NCBI GenBank assembly: GCA_965198675.1
Contig: OZ240666.1
Coordinates: forward strand, 1,674,001 to 1,738,000
Direction of reading: 5' to 3'
DNA: 64,000 bases
Source: Prochloron sp965198675
GTDB lineage: Bacteria; Cyanobacteriota; Cyanobacteriia; Cyanobacteriales; Prochloraceae
In this document: piece by piece, positions 34,123 to 41,992 of the stretch
Numbering within the stretch: position 1 is the first letter of the stretch
How the letters are laid out: each line of letters begins with the position of its first letter
The notes under the pieces: model-generated
Told to the model about the DNA's origin: nothing
The model's database searches: none
The model's input: only the letters and a program-made list of their open reading frames with translations
Translations under genes and position numbers: made by a program

Positions 34123-34716
34123 ATGAATGAAAACTGGTGGCAATTGCTGGCTTGGACAGACTACCGACTGGCAGTATTATTTACGGTTCTCTTGCCTCTG
34201 GTGCTACTGGTTTGGGCATTGGTGGAGAAAAAAGATGCTGTTGGACGTTTGATGATAATCTACTGGCGAGTTGCCAGCCTGCTGATGATTGCAGTGTACT
34301 TGATGATTCCCGGTTGGCCGATTGGTTTTATCTCGGGAATGTCCGCCAGAATTCTCATTCCCATTTCCCTTTGGTTTTGGGTGGATTTGAATGAAGAAAT
34401 TAGGGACTTATCTCACAGTGCGCTGAAAACACTACTTACTTCCTGGCGTTGGGCAATGACAGTTTACTGTAGTTTGGGGGTAATTGCCAACTTTCACTTC
34501 TTCTCCTGTGTATTGTCCCCTCAGACAATGGCAACTTCCGCCTGTCAGGTTTGGTTAGAGGCTCCTCTAAGGTTCAAAGGCATTTTTCATCCCGATTCAA
34601 CACCGGGATTCTTGGGTTTTCTGGGTATAATAGGATTAGTGTTTTACGGGTTGTACTTCGGATATTTTATTGTCGTTCGGCTCGGAAAGCAAGGACGTTC
34701 GGCTCTAGAGCAATAA
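34123..34716 (+). CDS. DUF3177 membrane protein
   Basis: A 197-residue protein with five or six hydrophobic helices: WTDYRLAVLFTVLLPLVLLV, MIIYWRVASLLMIAVYLMIP, FISGMSARILIPISLWFWVD, RWAMTVYCSLGVIANFHFFS and FLGIIGLVFYGLYFGYFIVV. The layout and the W-DLN-EIRDL loop fit DUF3177, found in cyanobacteria and of unknown function. The start MNENWWQLLAWTDYRL is the first ATG. Located in the plasma or thylakoid membrane. Confidence 0.85.
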   Translation: MNENWWQLLAWTDYRLAVLFTVLLPLVLLVWALVEKKDAVGRLMIIYWRVASLLMIAVYLMIPGWPIGFISGMSARILIPISLWFWVDLNEEIRDLSHSALKTLLTSWRWAMTVYCSLGVIANFHFFSCVLSPQTMATSACQVWLEAPLRFKGIFHPDSTPGFLGFLGIIGLVFYGLYFGYFIVVRLGKQGRSALEQ

Positions 34717-34793
34717 ATGCTCATTACAAAGTGGACAACAATTGAATTTAATAATCTCCATTTAACATATATCGAAGTCAATTTTACCATTAC

Positions 34794-34984
34794 TCAGTAC
34801 AATAATTCAGACGTCAATTTTTTAGCGATATTAACTAATTGGGCTGCCAATCGAAAAGCAGTAGCAGCGCGATTCACTACTTGACGAGTCTGAGAACTTT
34901 TCACTTTTCCGCCCGTAATACGACAAAATGTTTAACAGTTTTAAATTTACTTGGATCTAATCCAACTTCACTGGTAACTGCCTG
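34794..34984 (-). pseudogene. C-terminal remnant of an IS110 family transposase
   Basis: The minus strand reads VGLDPSKFKTVKHFV and, after one frame change near 34915, GGKVKSSQTRQVVNRAATAF, RLAAQLVNIAKKLTSELLY and a stop. The order 'GGK-SSxTR-VVNRAATAFRLAA' is typical of the C-terminal domain of IS110 (DEDD) transposases. About 60 residues of a protein normally near 340. A GGTAACTG palindrome adjoins it on the 5' side. Confidence 0.7.
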
Positions 34985-35052
34985 CTCAGGCCAGGCTTGG
35001 CATGAGCAGGACTGGTAACTGTCAAGGTACGTGGTAACTGTCAAGGTACTTG
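34968..35052. repeat. GGTAACTG / CCTGCTCAGGCC palindromic module
   Basis: It contains CACTGGTAACTGCCTGCTCA, GGCCAGGCTTGGCATGAGCA and GGACTGGTAACTGTCAAGGT, then a second GTGGTAACTGTCAAGGTAC. The CCTGCTCAGGCCAGGCTTGG part is the inverse of the module inside the 202 bp element at 42040-42075. It reaches into the end of the response-regulator kinase gene and supplies its last codons. Confidence 0.75.
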
Positions 35053-36161
35053 CTATAGGCAACGGGAGAAACAGAGGGGAGGGTAATAGTGAAGGTGGTA
35101 CCCACACCAACTTTACTTTCAACGTGGAGCTGACCTTGATGGCGATCTACAGCTTGCTTGACGATGTACAAACCGATACCGGTTCCTTTGATTCTACGGA
35201 CGTTCTCAGCTCGTTCAAAGGGTTCAAACATTTTGTCCAGGAATTCTGGGGGCATACCAATGCCTTGGTCTTGAATGCGAAATGTTAAACTCTCTGGGGA
35301 GTAGCTCAAGCTCAGGCTTATTTTCCCACCTATGTTAGAATATTTGATTGCATTGGAGAGTAAATTATAGAGAATATGACCTAATAAATTCTGGTCTAGA
35401 TTCATTGGCCTGCTTTCTCCTTCACTGCTCAAGTAAATTTTGCATTTATTATCGGTCATGGTTTGAATGTCTTCTACGAGGTTTTCACAGAAGGCGATCC
35501 CATCGATTGGTGCTGGTTCAAAGGGAAGTTTCCCCGATTTGGCTTGCTCCAAAACTAACAGTTCTTCTATTTGCTGCACCATATTTTTAATGGCAGTGCG
35601 CATACGACTAAAATGTTTGGATTTCTTCGCCGACGATAGGTTTTGGTCATATTTTTGTAGCATGTCTATACAGACTGCCATAATGGATAAAGGGGTGCGC
35701 AGGTCGTGAGCAGCCATGGCTAAAAAGCGAAACTTAAGCTGTTGCAGTTTTTGCTCCTGGAGGATAATTTCTTGGAGTCGAGTGTCTTGCTGGTGCTTGT
35801 TCAGAGCGAGGAGGAGGGCTGTTTTGATGTCATTGAGCTTGGGAGGTTTGGTGAGATAACCATAGGGATTCGTCTGAATTGCTGCTGTTAATATATCATC
35901 ATCGGTAAAAGCAGTCAAATAAATGACGGGAATATCGTAGTCTTCAATTGCCGCCGCTACTTTGATGCCATTCATTTCTTCTTGGAGCTGAATGTCCATT
36001 AAAATTAGGTCTGGCGGGTTGTTCATTACCTCAGCCATCGCCCCTTCACCAGTGCTAACAATGCCGCTGACTAGATAACCCAGTTCTTCTAAATCTTCAG
36101 CGAGATTCTGAGCATTAATGATTTCGTCTTCAACAATCAAAATTTTCTTCAATTCATTCAT
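35022..36161 (-). CDS. response regulator-histidine kinase hybrid
   Basis: A 379-residue cytoplasmic protein. REC domain (1-120): acidic pair E11-D12, phospho-acceptor D56 in LILMDIQL and K105 in LTKPP. A short coiled coil leads to a HisKA domain with H152 in MAAHDLRTPLS. The HATPase domain has LLSNAIKYSN, DQGIGMPPEFLDKMFEPFER and GTGIGLYIVKQAVDRHQGQL. There is no membrane segment. The last ten residues (SKYLDSYHVP) are encoded by GGTAACTG repeat DNA, so the original stop was overrun. The downstream gene in transcription is none; upstream, 12 bp away, is a second kinase that may pass it the signal. Confidence 0.93.
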   Translation of the reverse strand: MNELKKILIVEDEIINAQNLAEDLEELGYLVSGIVSTGEGAMAEVMNNPPDLILMDIQLQEEMNGIKVAAAIEDYDIPVIYLTAFTDDDILTAAIQTNPYGYLTKPPKLNDIKTALLLALNKHQQDTRLQEIILQEQKLQQLKFRFLAMAAHDLRTPLSIMAVCIDMLQKYDQNLSSAKKSKHFSRMRTAIKNMVQQIEELLVLEQAKSGKLPFEPAPIDGIAFCENLVEDIQTMTDNKCKIYLSSEGESRPMNLDQNLLGHILYNLLSNAIKYSNIGGKISLSLSYSPESLTFRIQDQGIGMPPEFLDKMFEPFERAENVRRIKGTGIGLYIVKQAVDRHQGQLHVESKVGVGTTFTITLPSVSPVAYSKYLDSYHVP

Positions 36162-36173
36162 GATTCTCGTATT

Positions 36174-37283
36174 TCAGATGCTAGGTGTAAACGTTAGGCA
36201 AAATTGGGTACCGCAGTCAGAATTGACCTCTAACCGGGCATTTAATTGACGAGCCAACAGATAAACTAATCTCATTCCCAGAGAAGAAGCTTGCATAAGA
36301 TTGAATTTTTCTGGCATTCCGATGCCATTATCCCTAATGTTGAGATGGAGTTGTTCGTCAATCCCTTGGTGAAATTCGATGGTGATTTTTCCAGGACGAT
36401 TATCTGAAAAAGCGTGTTTTAAAGTATTGGTCACAAGTTCATTGAGAATCAAACCGCAGGGAATAGCAGTCTCGACCTTTAGTTCTAAGGGTTGGACATT
36501 CATCACTACCTGGACTAAGTTGGGATTTGAATGAGAAACTGATAGCAAGCTATCCACTAGCTCTTGGATCAGAAGAGCAAAGTTCATGGTGGCGATGGTA
36601 TCGGATTGATAGAGTTTTTTATGGATTAAGGCCATAACTTCCAAACGTCTCTGACTTGCAACAATAAGCTCGTCGAACCGCTCATCCCCCATTTGACGGG
36701 ATTGTATGTCCAAGAGACTTTTAGCTATGTAGAGATTATTTTTAATGCGGTGGTGCATTTCTCTTATCAGTAACTTTTTTTCTGCCAGCTCTGCTTGAAG
36801 ACGGGCTTCTGCTAGCTTGCGATCGCTGATGTCTTCCACCACTGCCAGGTAATAGAGAGCATTGCCCCAATTATCCCGCACCTGGGACACAGTCACTTTC
36901 ACCCAGATTGTAAAACCGTCTTTACGAACATAAGGTTGCTCCAGAGAATGTGTTAAGTTGCTATCCATGAGGAGCCACTGTGTCTCGCAAGTGCTTGCTT
37001 CTCCCTCTTGAGCTGAACTCAGATCGCAAAAAGTTCTTCGTTGCAGTTCTTCTGCCTGGTAACCAAAGATAGAGGAAAAAGTCAGGTTAACTTGGAGAAA
37101 CTGATAGTTCAAATCTACTATAGCCATGCCCGCTCCTGCTTGCTCGAAGAGAGCACGGAATCTTGCTTCACTCTCTCGTAAAGCTTCTGTCCGGATCTGA
37201 TTAACAACAGGTGGCTCGTCTACTAGATGGTCTGGCCATACCTCTTGAAATTGTGCCGTCAATCCTTGCTGTAGTTCTTTCAC
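36174..37283 (-). CDS. PAS-domain sensor kinase, HisKA_2/HWE type
   Basis: A 369-residue soluble kinase. A PAS domain (about 35-150: FRALFEQAGAGMAIVDLNYQ; AVVEDISDRKLAEARLQAEL) is followed by the HisKA_2 phospho-acceptor REMHHRIKNNLYIAKSLLDI with the His near residue 175. The HATPase part has LILNELVTNTLKHAFSDN and IRDNGIGMPE. The start MKELQQGLTAQFQEVWPDH is the first ATG. It ends 12 bp before the response-regulator kinase gene, so both form one signalling operon. Input is unknown; PAS domains may bind small ligands or sense redox or light through a cofactor. Confidence 0.92.
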   Translation of the reverse strand: MKELQQGLTAQFQEVWPDHLVDEPPVVNQIRTEALRESEARFRALFEQAGAGMAIVDLNYQFLQVNLTFSSIFGYQAEELQRRTFCDLSSAQEGEASTCETQWLLMDSNLTHSLEQPYVRKDGFTIWVKVTVSQVRDNWGNALYYLAVVEDISDRKLAEARLQAELAEKKLLIREMHHRIKNNLYIAKSLLDIQSRQMGDERFDELIVASQRRLEVMALIHKKLYQSDTIATMNFALLIQELVDSLLSVSHSNPNLVQVVMNVQPLELKVETAIPCGLILNELVTNTLKHAFSDNRPGKITIEFHQGIDEQLHLNIRDNGIGMPEKFNLMQASSLGMRLVYLLARQLNARLEVNSDCGTQFCLTFTPSI

Positions 37284-37468
37284 TTTTTATCTCTGAATGG
37301 GAAGCTAATATAAATACGATAACATTTTCATGTCATGGTATTTGCGTTATTTTGTATAATTTTAATAAAGTTATTGTTTTAAATTAACTTAATTTTTAAT
37401 TACCGCATAAAACGAAGTGAGCTGGATTAATAATCCTGACTTAACTTATAAGTAAGAAAAGAAAAAAA

Positions 37469-38363
37469 ATGCGCATTATTCAAATCGTCCCTTCCGTTTC
37501 TCTGGTTTACGGGGGTCCGAGTCAAATGGTACTAGGGTTGTCTGCTGCACTTGCAGCTGAGGGGGTCCAGGTCACTCTACTGACTACCAATGCTAATGGG
37601 GATGCGGGTCAACCACCTCTGGAGGTACCGTTGGAAACCTCGGTGGAAGGAGATGGATATAGATTGTCTATTTCCCCTGTTCCCCTTTTCGGCGCTATAA
37701 ATTTTCCCTCGGTCTCTTGTGGTGGTTGAGGGTCCATGGTAGTGACCAGACCAGTTACCACGTACCATGACAGTTATGAGTTCGACCGGTAGCATGCTTT
37801 GAAAATTGCCGAATGTGGGAGGGTTCTAACATTTCTCGCCAACTATATCCCCCCCACATTTTTTGTTATTCATGTCTCGCATTGATCCGAAGAAGGGTTT
37901 GGATTTATTAATTCCGGCACTGGAGAAACTCTTAGAAGAAGGGTTAGATTTTCATTTTGTCTTAGCAGGGTCCAATCCTCAAGATCCGGATTGCGAACAT
38001 GAGATCCGGCAAAGAATAGAAGCATCTTCAATTGGTGAGCGGACAACTGTCACTGGGGATATAAAACTGGGGTTACTCCAAGATGCAGATTTATTTGTTT
38101 TACCTTCTTATTACGAAAATTTTGGCATTGCTGTAGCGGAAGCCATGGCTGTGGGCACTGCGGTGGTCATTTCCGGGTGCTGGGGCTGGGTGGGTTTGTG
38201 CTTGCCGGGTGGAATATCTGACAGAGAAGTTACGGTTGGAATTGCTGGATAGAGATGAAAGGCAAAAGCGGGGATTAAATGGGAGAAATTATGCTTTAAC
38301 TTATTATAGTTGGCAGGGGATCGCTCGTCAAATTATCCCTGCTTATATGGCAATTACCTCGTA
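37469..38363 (+). pseudogene. glycosyltransferase family 4, broken
   Basis: The N-terminal part (37469-37729) is a GT4 donor start: MRIIQIVPSVSLVYGGPSQM, VLGLSAALAAEGVQVTLLTT. A stretch of repeats with a GTACCATGACAGTTA palindrome follows at 37735-37798, then SRIDPKKGLDLLIPALEKLL, FVLAGSNPQDPDCEHEIRQR, DADLFVLPSYYENFGIAVAE and AMAVGTAVVISG. After another frame change near 38190 the end reads ELLDRDERQKRGLNGRNYAL and TYYSWQGIARQIIPAYMA. About 130 residues of the middle are missing. It would have added sugars to a cell-surface polysaccharide. Confidence 0.85.
37735..37798. repeat. CCAGTTACCACGTACCATGACAGTTA palindromic module in the glycosyltransferase gene
   Basis: It contains CATGGTAGTGACCAGACCAG and TTACCACGTACCATGACAGT. 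Related to the ends and inner part of the 173/202 bp modular element. It lies exactly at the break of the glycosyltransferase gene. Confidence 0.7.
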
Positions 38364-38636
38364 ACACCCCACACCCTGATCTCCTCGCCCTTTGGGCACC
38401 CATTAAGGGTGATACCCCCGTACTTCTTTAACAGGGATTTTAGATATTTAGAAAAATCTATGCTCATAGTACAATAAAATAAACCGCTCTTTGCGCGATA
38501 CTCTAAACAATTAATATTATAACAAAATAAACCGCTGAACGCCGGTAGCGCAGAGGAAGAAAGAAGAGAAAGAGAGGGATTCCCCCCTTTGCGATCGGGC
38601 GCAAGCCTTGCGCCCCTACGGGCGATATCCAAACAA
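38364..38636. other. intergenic region between the broken glycosyltransferase and chlG
   Basis: About 270 bp, no gene. It contains GCGATCGGGCGCAAGCCTTGCGCCCCTAC near 38600-38628, a short hairpin (GGCGCAAGCCTTGCGCC) that may end the chlG transcript or be another intergenic palindrome. Confidence 0.45.
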
Positions 38637-39614
38637 TTAAATACCAGCGTGACCAAATGCTAAACCCACTACTAACATACCCAATACTAAAAATGGTTGG
38701 GCGCTAGCTTGGTATTTGACGTCGTTTTCTAAAGGATCCTTGAGGAAGTAGATGTTTTGCAAGGCGATTTGGGGTATAATTAATAAGACTAAAACAATGG
38801 CGTAGATATTCTCGTGAATAGTTACTAAATACCCTGCCATTCCCGCTTGGAAGATATCAATGGCTAAGACACAAATCCACGCTGCTGCGGTAATACCAAA
38901 CATCACTGGTAAGGATTTTAACCCTAACTTGCGATCGCCTTCCACACTTTTAAAGTCATTGACCACCGCAATACCCAGTCCTGCTAAACTATAAATCAGG
39001 GTCAGAATGGCCACGGTCCAGTCCAGTTTGCCGAACAAAGCGTGACCCGCCCACCAAGGCAAGGCTATATAACTGGCACCAAGGGCATAATTCCCCAACC
39101 AGCCGTTCTGTTTTAACTTTAAGGGTGGGGCTGAATAAATGTATGCCAAAAATGCTCCCCCGAGGGTGAGGTATAAGAGGCTGGGTTGTTCATGACCAAC
39201 CCACATATCCAAACCATAACCCAGACCTAATCCTAATAACAAAAGTATGATAATTTGAGTTGCTACCTGGGGTACGGAAATTGCCCCGGAAGGAATAGGG
39301 CGATAGGGTTCGTTAATGGCATCTATTTCCCGGTCGTAGAAGTCGTTCAGGGTTTGGGTATAACCCGCCATTAAGGGACCGGAGAGTAACATGCAGGCTG
39401 CTGCTTTGAGGATATTGTCTCCGGTCCAAGTATAGCCCCCTGAGGAGGCGGCTCCGCAGACTACCCCCCACATTAAGGGGATCCAGGTCACAGGCTTCAT
39501 TAATTGTAGCCGAATTTTCCAAATTGATGTTTCTCCCTCGGCAGCTCCTTTCATACCTAGGAGTTGCCTTGCTTTGGCTGTGCCACTCTGTTGTTCTGTT
39601 GTATTTTCTTCCAT
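38637..39614 (-). CDS. chlG: chlorophyll synthase ChlG
   Basis: A 325-residue UbiA-type prenyltransferase with about eight membrane helices. It attaches phytyl or geranylgeranyl diphosphate to chlorophyllide a in the thylakoid membrane. The first Asp-rich motif is NDFYDREIDAINEPYRPIPS near residue 88, the second VNDFKSVEGDRKLGLKSLPV near 213. The N-terminal part has RQLLGMKGAAEGETSIWKIR, standard for cyanobacterial ChlG. Only 4 bp separate it from the upstream Get3/ArsA-like gene, so they share a transcript with petP. Confidence 0.97.
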   Translation of the reverse strand: MEENTTEQQSGTAKARQLLGMKGAAEGETSIWKIRLQLMKPVTWIPLMWGVVCGAASSGGYTWTGDNILKAAACMLLSGPLMAGYTQTLNDFYDREIDAINEPYRPIPSGAISVPQVATQIIILLLLGLGLGYGLDMWVGHEQPSLLYLTLGGAFLAYIYSAPPLKLKQNGWLGNYALGASYIALPWWAGHALFGKLDWTVAILTLIYSLAGLGIAVVNDFKSVEGDRKLGLKSLPVMFGITAAAWICVLAIDIFQAGMAGYLVTIHENIYAIVLVLLIIPQIALQNIYFLKDPLENDVKYQASAQPFLVLGMLVVGLAFGHAGI

Positions 39615-39618
39615 CGGA

Positions 39619-40719
39619 CTATAAGGTGATGATTAAGTAGCCTTCTGAAAATTTGGCTCCTTTAACAGTTCTCCCCCGTAACTGAGTTGGCAGCAAGATA
39701 TTGCGCCGCTGGTTCCCTGCTTCTACGGTGATTTCTGGACCATATTGGGTCAGTTTCACATCTTTCTTGGCAAACCCTGGCAGAAATACTTTTACTTGGC
39801 TTTTAGCAACGTCTATGGTTATGGGTTTGGGTGCTCTGTCTGTTTGACGGAAGTTGGGTAAAGCATCGATTAAAGGTTGCCAGTTGTTGTCTGCTAGGGT
39901 GGGGAGGGAGGTTACCGGGAGGGGAGCAAACTCTTGCTTAATGTCCTCCTGGAGGTTAGAGCGATTCAGCAGTACTCCACCTACTGTGAGACCTACTTGT
40001 TGAGCGCTACCCCAGAGATATTTAGCTGTTGCGATCGCCGTAGGGGAGCTATCAGTTACTAAATAAGCTGCCACTTGCTTGGGGTCTGCCATAGCCTCTT
40101 TAGCTTCGTCCAACATATTATTGCTTCGCAAAGCTTCGCAATCGCCTCCGTAATCATCAGCAGTCCAGGAAGTGTTGAAGATAGCGGAGGTAACTGGTTG
40201 AATAAAAGGAGAGATAGCTTTCCCTAAATCCGATTCTTGAAAGATTTGACGGAAGCGACGGATATACCAACTGAAAATTTCCGGCGTCCCTAGCATTCTT
40301 AAGGTAGCTAAGTCTCCGGAGCCATCATAGATAATAACATCGTATTTGCCCCTCTCCCTGTATTCCCGAATTGCATAGAGAGCAAGAGCGCTATCCATAC
40401 CCGGTAATATGCCCAGTTCTTGACCGTACACATTCTTTAATGTGGGGTTTTTGAGGTATTCTGCCTCGAATTTTTTTAAATCTTCCCAGCCTTGCTCCAG
40501 CAGCGCCGTTCCCTGCAATTGTACCACAGAGAGATTGGCGGCTATTTCCTGGGGTTCCCCGTCAGGAGTCAGACCCAGCTGCAAGCCAAAGGCGGGGCTA
40601 GGGTCTCCTCCTACCAAAAGGACGCGAGACCCAAGGCTTGCGAGTTGTTTAGCGGCTGCGATGGCCACGGTTGTGCGACCTGTGCCGCCTTTGCCCAAAA
40701 ATGTTAATAATTTGGCCAT
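39619..40719 (-). CDS. Get3/ArsA-family ATPase with C-terminal alpha-crystallin-like domain
   Basis: A 366-residue protein from MAKLLTFLGKGGTGRTTVAI. The P-loop is GKGGTGRTT, where most ArsA/Get3 proteins have GKGGVGKT; the first Lys is kept and the second is Arg. DGSGDLATLRML replaces the usual DTAPTGHTLR switch. The last 75 residues (KSQVKVFLPGFAKKDVKLTQ, YLIITL) form a small heat-shock-like domain. This combination is that of the Get3d group in photosynthetic organisms, of uncertain role. The frame opens 12 codons earlier, but ATG 40719 is the family start. Between petP and chlG, so a link to thylakoid protein or pigment assembly is plausible. Confidence 0.87.
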   Translation of the reverse strand: MAKLLTFLGKGGTGRTTVAIAAAKQLASLGSRVLLVGGDPSPAFGLQLGLTPDGEPQEIAANLSVVQLQGTALLEQGWEDLKKFEAEYLKNPTLKNVYGQELGILPGMDSALALYAIREYRERGKYDVIIYDGSGDLATLRMLGTPEIFSWYIRRFRQIFQESDLGKAISPFIQPVTSAIFNTSWTADDYGGDCEALRSNNMLDEAKEAMADPKQVAAYLVTDSSPTAIATAKYLWGSAQQVGLTVGGVLLNRSNLQEDIKQEFAPLPVTSLPTLADNNWQPLIDALPNFRQTDRAPKPITIDVAKSQVKVFLPGFAKKDVKLTQYGPEITVEAGNQRRNILLPTQLRGRTVKGAKFSEGYLIITL

Positions 40720-40761
40720 TTTATTTCTTCTTGCCTTCTGCCTCTCGCCTTGCAATTATGA

Positions 40762-40953
40762 TTAAACAGCTTTTATTTCGTCTTCAAAGAACCAGGTAGC
40801 GGTGCGATCCTCGAATTGCACTACAACCCCCACACCGCTACCGTCGGTCATTTTGAACTCTTTCACTGTACCGACTTGGCCCAGTTTCTTGGCGATGTCA
40901 GCAGATACCCGGTCTCGAAGACGATAGATTTTAACTTTTTGGCCGATTTCCAT
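40762..40953 (-). CDS. petP: cytochrome b6f complex subunit PetP
   Basis: A 63-residue soluble protein from MEIGQKVKIYRLRDRVSADI, with KKLGQVGTVKEFKMTDGSGV and ATWFFEDEI. This is the SH3-like DUF2862 family, identified as PetP, a cyanobacterial and red-algal regulatory subunit of cytochrome b6f. ATG 40953 has GAGAGTGGGA before it as ribosome-binding site; a TTG four codons upstream is less likely. First gene of petP, Get3/ArsA-like, chlG. Confidence 0.92.
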   Translation of the reverse strand: MEIGQKVKIYRLRDRVSADIAKKLGQVGTVKEFKMTDGSGVGVVVQFEDRTATWFFEDEIKAV

Positions 40954-41052
40954 TCCCACTCTCAAGATAATCAGATTGATTGGACTATTCCCCAGTGTAG
41001 CTGACTATGGCTCCATCACCAACACTATAGGGCAAGCAAGCGTGTCGATAGT

Positions 41053-41685
41053 TTACCACCTCTTGGGTTTAAAGGCTTCATCATTGGCAATTTCTACAGT
41101 TTCCCCTGACTGTTTGATGACAAATAATCCTTGGCGGTAAGCGTAGCGAGCCACACCTTCATCAATTTCTATTCCTGCTACAGCGCCGTGTATATTATAG
41201 TTTTTATAGGCGGGAAAGGCTTGTTTGAATTTGCTGAGTTTTTCCCTAAATTCATCCACATCTGTTATAGAGAGACGAGATTTTACTTCTACGGCAACTG
41301 CAACGTTGTCATCCACCGCTAGAATATCTATTTCCATTGCTACAGTAGAGCGCTTCGCTTTAATGCGAGGGTGAGTTTCTTTCACTGCGATACCTCGTGC
41401 CTGAAAGAGACGCACAACACCTGGTTCAACCAAGTTTTCCACAAAAGGCGCCCAGCGACTGGTAAGGTTACCCACTTCACGGCTGGTGTTGGCAACAACT
41501 TTTTTCAGTTCTTCCATAGTGCGATCTGCTTCCGCTGCACGGCGATCTGCTTCTGCTGCACGGCGATCTGCTTCCTCTTGGGAACGTTGGAAGGATTCTC
41601 GGAGAATTCTTTCTGTTTCCTCGCGTTGGCGATCGCTCTCCTGGAATATTTTGTAAAAATCCTCTAAAGTAATAGACTTAGACAT
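41053..41685 (-). CDS. coiled-coil PD-(D/E)XK-like protein, copy C
   Basis: A 210-residue paralogue of the genes at 15.6-17.1 kb. Head ITLEDFYKIFQESDRQREET, a short coiled coil (EEADRRAAEADRRAAEADRT), linker VANTSREVGNLTSRWAPFVE, and the nuclease-like domain with MEIDILAVDDNVAVAVEVKS. The start at ATG 41685 is shared by all copies; the frame is open 26 codons upstream, but that part is leader with a conserved hairpin. It faces away from the CoiA-like gene at 41993, with which it shares a 300 bp control region. Confidence 0.78.
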   Translation of the reverse strand: MSKSITLEDFYKIFQESDRQREETERILRESFQRSQEEADRRAAEADRRAAEADRTMEELKKVVANTSREVGNLTSRWAPFVENLVEPGVVRLFQARGIAVKETHPRIKAKRSTVAMEIDILAVDDNVAVAVEVKSRLSITDVDEFREKLSKFKQAFPAYKNYNIHGAVAGIEIDEGVARYAYRQGLFVIKQSGETVEIANDEAFKPKRW

Positions 41686-41705
41686 GATTTTGAGTTTTGT
41701 ATAAA

Positions 41706-41743
41706 GGGATATGTACCATGGTACCATGTCCCTGTTTTTTTTT
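41706..41743 (+). terminator. conserved hairpin plus T-run in the leader of the copy C gene
   Basis: GGGATATGTACCATGGTACC and ATGTCCC form a stem, followed by nine T on the plus strand. Equivalent hairpin and T-run pairs lie at 43927-43966 and 44634-44671, each about 20-30 bp upstream of a PD-(D/E)XK-like start codon. On the plus strand it looks like an intrinsic terminator that would stop transcripts antisense to the nuclease-like genes; on the minus strand it is leader RNA. Conservation between copies supports a role. Confidence 0.5.
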
Positions 41744-41779
41744 GGGAGTGTCTTACCAGACAAGACCGAAATTTTGACC

Positions 41780-41808
41780 TTGACAAAGACAGAGATATGC
41801 CCTACAAT
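41780..41808 (+). promoter_or_regulatory. sigma70-type promoter for the CoiA-like gene, copy 1
   Basis: TTGACA at 41780-41785 and TACAAT at 41803-41808 with exactly 17 bp between. It points toward the CoiA-like frame starting at 41993, leaving a leader of about 180 bp. The same boxes and spacing lie at 44707-44735 before the second copy. Confidence 0.7.
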
Positions 41809-41992
41809 AAATTTATCCTAATTTTTGGCTGGGTAATCCCATCTAAATTCTAGAGGATTTGCATAACAAGACTTCTAAAAATGCTAAGTAAAAATACTCA
41901 AATTAATAGAACCTGGCTGGAACTGGGTTTTAAAATTAGATCTGTTAGAGCTGATTATTTGCGGTGGTTAATTATAAGTGAGGGAAAAAACT

